Source of the DNA: CAWGYQ01 sp963817395
GTDB taxonomy: Bacteria; Acidobacteriota; Vicinamibacteria; Vicinamibacterales; CAVPJW01
Reading direction: 5' to 3'
Length of the DNA: 64,000 nucleotides
Assembly: GCA_963817395.1 (NCBI GenBank)
Contig: CAWFOC010000012.1
Span: 310,001-374,000 of the forward strand
In this document: positions 58,241 to 64,000 of the stretch, in pieces
How the letters are laid out: every line of letters starts with the position of its first letter
Position numbering within the stretch: position 1 is the first letter of the stretch
The notes under the pieces: generated by a model
The model's database searches: none
The model's input: the letters and a program-made list of their open reading frames with translations, nothing else
Told to the model about the DNA's origin: nothing
Position numbers and translations under genes: made by a program

Positions 58241-58714
58241 TCAGGCTCGGTGCGCAGACCGGGCGCGCCGAATCTGGTCGGCGTGATTGTGAGCGTGTAA
58301 TGCGTAGATCTCGAGCCATCGATCGACTCCGTAACGGCCGCTTTCACTGTGCATGCCGACACGCTTCCATTCGGCATCGCTCATTCGCTCAAGGATCTCG
58401 GCTGTCGTCCGCCGCGCCGATCCGAAGGCTTCGAGAGAGCCGTCGATCGGACGGTCGTAGTAGAGACGCCGCGCGAATTCATCTTGGTCGTACCCCACGA
58501 TGGTCGGCTCGTCCTCGGCGAGCAGTCGCCGCAGGCGGATCGCGGCGGTCATCTCGCTGTCAGCCAGATGGTGCACGATCTCGCGGGCCGACCACTTGCC
58601 GGGGGCCGGACGCGCATCGAGCTCCTCCTCCGTCGCACCGGCCAGGGCCTCGACGATCACGCGATGTCCCGACTTGTAGCGTTCGATCAACTCGCGCCTG
58701 TGGACCTGATCCAT
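58241..58714 (-). CDS. DinB-family protein
   Basis: 157 residues. Four-helix DinB/YfiT-like bundle: LIERYKSGHRVIVEALAG, PGKWSAREIVHHLADSEMTAAIRLRRLLAED (metal His), and C-terminal WLEIYALHAHNHADQIRRAR with the remaining His ligands. Members are divalent-metal proteins, often thiol-dependent transferases; the substrate is unknown. Divergent from the amidohydrolase at 58820. No frame break. Confidence 0.85.
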   Translation of the reverse strand: MDQVHRRELIERYKSGHRVIVEALAGATEEELDARPAPGKWSAREIVHHLADSEMTAAIRLRRLLAEDEPTIVGYDQDEFARRLYYDRPIDGSLEAFGSARRTTAEILERMSDAEWKRVGMHSESGRYGVDRWLEIYALHAHNHADQIRRARSAHRA

Positions 58715-58819
58715 CGCTCACCTCCTTCCAGATTCTCGTCCGCGCCTCCGACTGAGGCAAGGCGGCGGGGATGCTATGATGCAGATTCTTCTCGACGACG
58801 ATCAATCCGGAGGACGTCG

Positions 58820-60337
58820 ATGGGTTCGATGGCCCGTTTCATCCCGGCTGCACTCGCTCTGACACTGCTCTCCAGTCCAGTTCCATCGGCCCAGCAGGCC
58901 GCCGCTTTCCGGGCTCCGTCGCACGCCCGGGCGGTGCCGCGGCTCCTGATTCGCCAGGCCATGGTGGTGTACGGCAATGGGAAGCCGGCGTTTGGCCCTG
59001 TCGACATCCTCGTCGACGCAGGCCGCATCGCGCGCGTGGCGCCGCACATCGAAACCACCGCCGACGCCGTCATCGACGCAACCGGCAAGTACGTGCTTCC
59101 GGGCATCGTCAATACTCACGTGCACCTTCAGGACGAGCGATCGGGCGTCTCGCAGCCCCTTCAGTACGAACTGAATCTCTATCTGGCCGCAGGAGTCACG
59201 ACGCTCAGGGACGTCGGCTCCGATTACGAGAAGGCGCGCCGGTGGCGCGCGGCGAGCGCCGCCGGCGAGCTCGTTGCGCCGCGCATTCTGCTGTACACGA
59301 ACCTCTGGCGATCGCGCGGGCTGTCGCCCGCGCAACTCACCGAAGGCGTTCAGTACGCGAAGGAGCAGGGGTCCGACGGCCTGAAGCTGAGCGGCCTGGA
59401 TCGGGATCAGCTCGAAGCGGTCATGAGCGAGGCGCACCGGCTGGCGCTGCCGACGGCGACACACATTGGCGTGGAGGAAACGACCGCGAAAGACTACGCC
59501 GAGCTGGGCGTCAGCTCCATCGAGCATTTCTACGGCGTCGCCGACGCGGCCCTGGACGGCGTCCAGAACTTCCCGTCCTCGATGAACTACAGCAACGAGA
59601 TCGACCGATTCGCGCAGGCGGGCGAGCTCTATACGCAGGGGAATCTGGACCGCGGGAAGCTGTCGGACGTGCTGGACCTGATGATTGCGAAGAACGTGGC
59701 GTGGAGTCCGACGCTGTCGATCTATGCGGCCAGCCGCGATCTGCTCCGCGCGCAGAACGTCCCCTGGATGCGCGACTATCTGCATCCCACGCTCGAGGAT
59801 TTTTTCAGGCCCAGCCTCGCTAATCACGGCTCGTTCTTCATCGGCTGGACGAATACGCAGGAAGTCCGGTGGAAGAGGAACTACCAGGTCTGGATGGACG
59901 CGCTTCGCGAGTTCGGGTCGAAGGGCGGCCTCATCACGACGGGCGATGATGCCGGATTCATCTATTCGGTGTACGGCTTCGGCCTCGTCCACGAGCTCGA
60001 GTTGCATGAGGAGGCCGGCTTCCACCCGCTCGAAGTGATCCAGCACGCCACCGTGAATGGTGCGCGGCTGCTTGGGCTCGGCGATCGGACGGGCCGGATC
60101 CGGGAAGGCTTCGACGCCGACCTGATCGTGGTCAACGGCAACCCGCTCGAGAACCTTCATGTGCTGAACCCGTACGGCACCGACATCAACGTGAACAACC
60201 GGAACGCGCACGGCGGCGGGATCGAGTGGACGATCAAACAGGGCATGCCGTATCACGTGCCCACGCTCTTGAAGGAAGTGCGCGAGCTCGTCTCGCGCGC
60301 ACGGGCCGAGCGAGGCCGTCAGACGACGGCTCAGTGA
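58820..60337 (+). CDS. Secreted amidohydrolase-family protein
   Basis: 505 residues. ATG 58820 is preceded by GGAGG (58809-58813). A signal peptide (FIPAALALTLLSSPVPSAQQ) leads to an amidohydrolase: ADAVIDATGKYVLPGIVNTHVHLQ (HxH metal site), GLKLSGL, TATHIGV and IEHFYGV (later metal His), GGLITTGDDAGF (catalytic Asp) and the closing HPLEVIQHATVNGARLLGLGDRTGRIREGFDADLIVV. It resembles imidazolonepropionase/prolidase-like metal hydrolases. The substrate cannot be fixed; peptide or lactone hydrolysis is plausible. Confidence 0.87.
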   Translation: MGSMARFIPAALALTLLSSPVPSAQQAAAFRAPSHARAVPRLLIRQAMVVYGNGKPAFGPVDILVDAGRIARVAPHIETTADAVIDATGKYVLPGIVNTHVHLQDERSGVSQPLQYELNLYLAAGVTTLRDVGSDYEKARRWRAASAAGELVAPRILLYTNLWRSRGLSPAQLTEGVQYAKEQGSDGLKLSGLDRDQLEAVMSEAHRLALPTATHIGVEETTAKDYAELGVSSIEHFYGVADAALDGVQNFPSSMNYSNEIDRFAQAGELYTQGNLDRGKLSDVLDLMIAKNVAWSPTLSIYAASRDLLRAQNVPWMRDYLHPTLEDFFRPSLANHGSFFIGWTNTQEVRWKRNYQVWMDALREFGSKGGLITTGDDAGFIYSVYGFGLVHELELHEEAGFHPLEVIQHATVNGARLLGLGDRTGRIREGFDADLIVVNGNPLENLHVLNPYGTDINVNNRNAHGGGIEWTIKQGMPYHVPTLLKEVRELVSRARAERGRQTTAQ

Positions 60338-60365
60338 CGCCCGTGGCGTTCCCCCATCGACCTTC

Positions 60366-60880
60366 ATGCCACGACTCTCCGGCCTGGACCCGCTAGCGGT
60401 CGAACGATCGTTGCTGGTAGCCGCCGAGCCCTCGCGCATCATCGCGGCCTTTTTCGATCCGGCGGAACTCACCCGGTGGTGGCAGGTGATTCGGTCCGTC
60501 ACCACACCTCGCCCGCTCGGGGTCTATGCGGTCGAGTGGCCGGCCACCGAGTACCGCGACGACATTCTCGGACCGCTCGGCGGGATTTTTCACGGCACGG
60601 TGATGGACTTCAAGGCCGGGCGGGAGTTCTTCGTCGCGAACGCCTACTGGCTGCCGCCCGTCGGCGAGCCCCTCGGCCCGATGGCGCTCGAAGTCTCGTG
60701 TACCTACGACGAGAACCTGCGCGAAGATCGCCCGCCGACCACGCTCGTTCGAGTGCGGCAGACCGGCTCGCGGGAAGGACCGCGGTGGACCCGGTACTGC
60801 GAAGTGGTCGCGCGTGGATGGGAGCTCGCGCTCGAATCGCTGAGAGAGCACATCGAGAAAGAGCGGCGATCGCAAAACGC
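60366..60880 (+). CDS. SRPBCC (AHSA1-like) protein, 3' end lost into transposase remnant
   Basis: ATG 60366. About 170 residues show the AHSA1/START-like pattern: ERSLLVAAEPSRIIAAFFDPAELTRWWQV, GIFHGTVMDFKAGREFFVANAYWLPP, SCTYDENL and a C-terminal helix GWELALESLREHIEKERR. No stop follows. The frame runs on to 61091 through sequence that matches an ISNCY transposase, so the native 3' end seems replaced. The function of the family ranges from chaperone activator to ligand binding. Confidence 0.7.
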
Positions 60881-61385
60881 GTCCCGCACGGTGCAGAGCT
60901 ACCGGAAGCTGATGGCCACGACCCGGGCCGTCGTCCGCGACGCGGGCCGATGGTCCGTCGCATCGGTCACCATCTGCGCCGGTAAGGCCCGACGTCCAAC
61001 GGTCGCTTCGAGGCGCGCAGGCGCAGCTGCGGCAACTGGACGGTGGTCCACCGGATCCTCACCAGACGCGGGCTCGGATCATCGGCGGTGACACGCACGT
61101 GCCGGATAAGGTGCTGAGTATCTTCGAGCCACACACCGAGACCATCCGCAGGGGACGATCGCGCGGCGAATGAGTTCGGCAAGCTGGTCACGATTCAAGA
61201 ATCGGAGCACCAGATCGTCACCGCCTATGAGGTGCACACCAAGCGCCCGGCCGACGTCACGTTGTGGACAGCCGCGCTCGATCGGCATCAGACGATCTTC
61301 GGCCGCTCGCGGACATCGCCGCCGCCGATCGCGGCTTCAGCTCGGCGCGCAATGAACAGGCGGCGATCGATCGCGGTGTCGAGAG
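60880..61385 (+). pseudogene. ISNCY-family transposase remnant, multiple frame breaks
   Basis: Pieces in three frames read SYRKLMATTRAVVRDAGRMV, QTRARIIGGDTHVPDKVLSIFEPHTETIRRG, EFGKLVTIQESEHQIVTAYEVHTKRPADVTLWTAALDRHQTIFGR (split here only for listing) and AAADRGFSSARNEQAAIDRGV. These match the central and catalytic part of ISNCY-type DDE transposases. Both ends and terminal repeats are missing. It lies between an SRPBCC gene and a permease and is certainly inactive. Confidence 0.8.
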
Positions 61386-61388
61386 GCG

Positions 61389-61485
61389 ATGATGGTAGCC
61401 AAGCCGTCAGTGTCCGACGACGCGCGCGCCTCCATCCGCGATGATGGTCGCCCAGCAGTCCGTGTCAGACGACGCGCGCGCTCTG
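61389..61485 (+). repeat. Imperfect tandem duplication of the permease 5' end
   Basis: Two copies, starting at 61389 and 61441 (52-nt offset), of about 45 nt. Both read ATGATGGTnGCC and later GACGACGCGCGCGC, and both translate to MMVA..SVSDDARA. The first copy is out of frame with the permease, so it is a duplicated start that cannot be used directly. It abuts the transposase remnant. Confidence 0.65.
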
Positions 61486-62923
61486 CCCGGCCCGCCCACC
61501 TTCATCAAATCGCTCGGTCTCTGGGACATCGTCGCGATGAACATCGTGGCGGTGGTGGGACTGCGTTGGATCGCGCGCGGCGCGCGCGTGGGCGCGCCCT
61601 CGATCGTGCTCTGGGTTCTGGCGTGGCTGCTGTTTTTCGTACCGCTGGCCGTCACGCTGCGCGAGCTCGCCAGCCGCTACCCGGATCAGGGGGGAATGTA
61701 CGCGTGGACGCGTCGCGCGTTCGGCCCGGTGCACGGGTTCATCTGCGGCTGGTGTCTGTGGGTCAACAATCTCTTCTACTTTCCCTCCCTCCTGCTCTTT
61801 GCCGCGGCGAACGTGCTGCTCGCATTCGGCGATCGCTTCACGGATCTCGCCGACAGCCGACTCTACTCGCTTGCATTCGTGCTGGTGGCGCTCTGGCTGT
61901 TCGTCGGCCTCAACATCCTGGGCCTCGCTGCCGGCAGATGGTTGCAGACCCTCGGCACGTTCGGTGTATGGGCGCCGGCCGCGCTGCTCATTCTGTCGGG
62001 CCTTGTCGCCGCTCGTGTCGTTCGGCTCGGCCACGTCGTTCGCGCTTCCCAATCTGCTGCCCCGTGATGATTTCTTCACGACCCTCAGTCTGTGGTCCGC
62101 CATGTGCTTCGCTTTTTCGGGTTTCGAGATTGGATCCTACGTAGGCCAGGAGGTGAAGCATCCAACGCGCACCATTCCGCTCGGTGTGACCATTGCCGGC
62201 GCCCTCGTGACACTCATCTACATCGGCGGGTCCACGGCCGTGCTCGCGGCGATTCCTTCCTCTGCACTCACGGAACGCAGCGGCATCGCCGATGCCGTCG
62301 ATCTGGTCTCCGAGCGTGTGGGGCTGCCAGGGCTCGGCGCGATTACCGGCATCCTCGTCGCCCTCGGCGCCCTGGCCGGCACCAACTCGTGGATTGCGGG
62401 CGCTGCGCGCGTGCCCTTCGCGGCCGGCATCGATCGGGCGCTGCCGGCGATGTTCGCCCGGATGCATCCGCGCTATCACACCCCACATGTCGCGCTGCTC
62501 GTGCAGGGGCTCGTCGCCACGCTCATCTTTCTCGTCAGCGTGTTCCTCACGGTGACGGGCACGAGCTCGACGGTCCAGGAAGCCTACGACATCATGGTGA
62601 ACCTGACGATCCTGATCTACTTCGTCCCGTATCTGTATCTCTTCCTGGCGCTGGTCCGGCTGCGACAATTGGAGAACCGCGCGCATGAACGAACCACGCC
62701 GAACGCGTTCTCGGTGCCCGGCGGACTCTTCACGCTCTGGATCGTCGCCGCGTGCGGGTTTCTGGCAACGGCGATATCGCTGGGGTTGCTGTTCATCCCG
62801 CCGCCCGGCACCGAGCACGTGCTGAACTACGAGTTGAATATCGTGCTGCAGGGCCTCGTGGTGCTGGGCATCGGCTTGCTCTTCTATCGTCGATCGTCCG
62901 GACGCGCGGGCACGAGCCACTAG
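61441..62923 (+). CDS. APC-family amino acid permease, frameshifted near 62015
   Basis: ATG 61441 (MMVAQQSVSDDARA). About 12 membrane helices, with IVAMNIVAVVGLRWI (helix 1), LASRYPDQGGMYAWTRRAFG (the conserved APC loop), FSGFEIGSYVGQEVKHPTRTIPLG (consensus amphipathic region) and IAGAARVPFAAGIDRALPAMFARMHPRYHTPH. Frame changes once near 62015, from AARVVRLGHV to SFGSATSFALPNLLPRDDFF. About 490 residues. It imports amino acids or a related amine with cation symport; the substrate is unclear. It precedes an FAD oxidoreductase that may act on the imported amine. Confidence 0.85.
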
Positions 62924-62966
62924 CCGCGACGCCAGCTCACGCTGGAGGATCGGAGCCGGAATCCAT

Positions 62967-64000
62967 GCTCGAAACGACGGATGTGGCCATCGTCGGCGGC
63001 GGTGTCGTCGGACTGAGCGCCGCCTATCATCTGCGCCTGGACGGTTTCACGGGACGGATCGTGGTCGTCGAGCGCGATCCCAGCTACCGGCGTGCTTCGT
63101 CGTTTCTGGCGATGGGCGGCATTCGCCAGCAGTTCGGCTCGGCCATCAACATCCAGCTGGCCCAGTTCAGCATCGCGTTCTATGAGAGGCTCGACGGGCT
63201 GCTCGCCCGCCTGGGCAGCCCGCCCACACGATTCAGCCAGCGCGGCTATCTCTTCCTCGTCGACGATGCCGGCGCCGAGCGGATGTCAGGGCGCTTCGAG
63301 CGGCAGAAGGCTCTGGGCGCACGCGTCGAGCGGCTGGATCGGGGCGCGCTCGCCGCCCGGCTGCCCGGCGTCAGGCTGGATGACATCGGCTTCGGGCTCC
63401 TGGGAACCTCCGACGGCTATGCCAACCCACGCGCGGTCCTCGCGGGCTTTCGCGCGCTCGCGGCGGATTCCGGCGTGGACATTCTCGACGACGAGGTCGT
63501 GGCGATTCGACAGGTCGAAGGACGTGTCACCGGCGTCGAGCTCGCCTCGCGCGGAATGATTCCCGCCTCTGCCGTCGTCAACGCGGCGGGCGCGTATGCG
63601 TCGCGCGTCGGCCGGCTTGCGGGGCTGGATCTTCCGGTCCAGCCCGTGCGGCAACATCTCTTCCGCGCGGAGCTGCCGCGCCGGTGGACGTATCGCTTTC
63701 CGATGGTGATCGATCCCGGCGGCGTGCACTGGCGTCATGACGATCTCGTGGACGGTGGCGTCGGACCGGATCGGATCGTCGTCGCAAAGACGAAGCTGGA
63801 CGAGCCGCCGGGCGAGAACCTGGCGTGCGACGAGTCGCGATGGAGTCGCGAGTTTCTGCCGGATCTCGTGAATCGCGTGCCCGAGTTCGCCGGCCTGAAG
63901 CTCGTCGAAGGCTGGGCGGGGCTCTACGAGATGACGCCGGATCACAATCCGATCCTCGGCGAGCACCCCTCGCTCGCCGGCTTCTTCCTCGCCAACGGCT
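62967..64000 (+). CDS. FAD-dependent oxidoreductase (DAO family), cut by window end
   Basis: ATG 62967. N-terminal dinucleotide fold VAIVGGGVVGLSAAYHL (GxGxxG) and VVVERDPSYRRASS, then GGIRQQFGS, SDGYANPRAVLAGFRALAADSGVDI and SAVVNAAGAYASRVG. A late EMTPDHNPILGEHPSLAGFFLANG leads into the C-terminal FAD-contact motif. The order matches D-amino-acid/sarcosine/glycine oxidase-type enzymes. 344 residues are visible, the C-terminus lies outside. Its 43-nt distance from the permease suggests co-transcription. Confidence 0.88.

Overview
This window is high-GC bacterial chromosome from a Gram-negative heterotroph. It encodes heptose/Kdo/lipid A synthesis, a GTG-rich start-codon usage, a eukaryote-type Ser/Thr kinase fused to a TolB-like propeller, and many secreted TPR, SGNH, M3 and serine-hydrolase proteins. 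This mix fits Acidobacteriota, most likely a Vicinamibacteria-type lineage; that placement is inference from gene content, not from a marker gene.

Layout. 1-6185 (minus): pdxA, ricT, holB, a bifunctional PBP1A and nicotinate phosphoribosyltransferase. 6405-6615: tRNA-Asp and tRNA-Val. 6682-14822 (minus): a tightly coupled envelope operon, kdtA-lpxK-lpxL-waaF-gmhB-rfaE1-rfaE2-waaC plus an isoprenylcysteine-methyltransferase-like gene. 15073-18419 (plus): gap-pgk-tpiA-secG. 18453-18539: tRNA-Leu(GAG), the target of a 7.2 kb integrated island (18481-25639) bounded by 60-nt direct repeats of the tRNA 3' part. The island carries a tyrosine integrase, an excisionase-like HTH gene, a truncated higA, a 99-nt cloverleaf palindrome, a kinase-TolB fusion and an RHH/RelE toxin-antitoxin pair, nearly all frame-disrupted. 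26270-37234: an NTF2-like protein, two divergent phosphodiesterases, CYTH, GlsB/YeaQ, SGNH-FnIII, a methyltransferase, a catalytically degenerate M48 protein, PepF and an SGNH lipoprotein remnant. 37235-40273: pentose phosphate operon zwf-gnd-rpiB. 40474-46842: degenerate serine hydrolase, outer-membrane barrel, NamZ muramidase, TPR protein, polysaccharide deacetylase, DUF3014 protein. 46927-56436 (minus): a complete aerobic CO dehydrogenase cluster coxD-coxE-coxM-coxS-coxL-coxG-xdhC/YHS-mocA-xdhC-sufU; CoxL has the form I active-site motif AYRCSFR. 56469-64000: second TPR protein, DinB, amidohydrolase, SRPBCC gene fused at its 3' end to an ISNCY-type transposase remnant, APC permease and a partial FAD oxidoreductase.

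How they work together: the left half is envelope and central metabolism (lipid A/core, peptidoglycan, lower glycolysis, protein export). The right half adds NADPH supply through the oxidative pentose phosphate branch, cell-wall and peptide scavenging, and energy from trace CO.

Reading-frame quality is a major caveat. About 25 single-base frame breaks lie outside the island, including in housekeeping genes (PBP1A, tpiA, pncB, waaF, zwf, gnd), which suggests uncorrected sequencing indels. The island has about 16 more in 7.2 kb, a several-fold higher density. Genes with one or two breaks are entered as CDS spanning all pieces; those with more, or with other signs of decay, as pseudogene. The cox cluster from coxD to the YHS-fused xdhC is unbroken.
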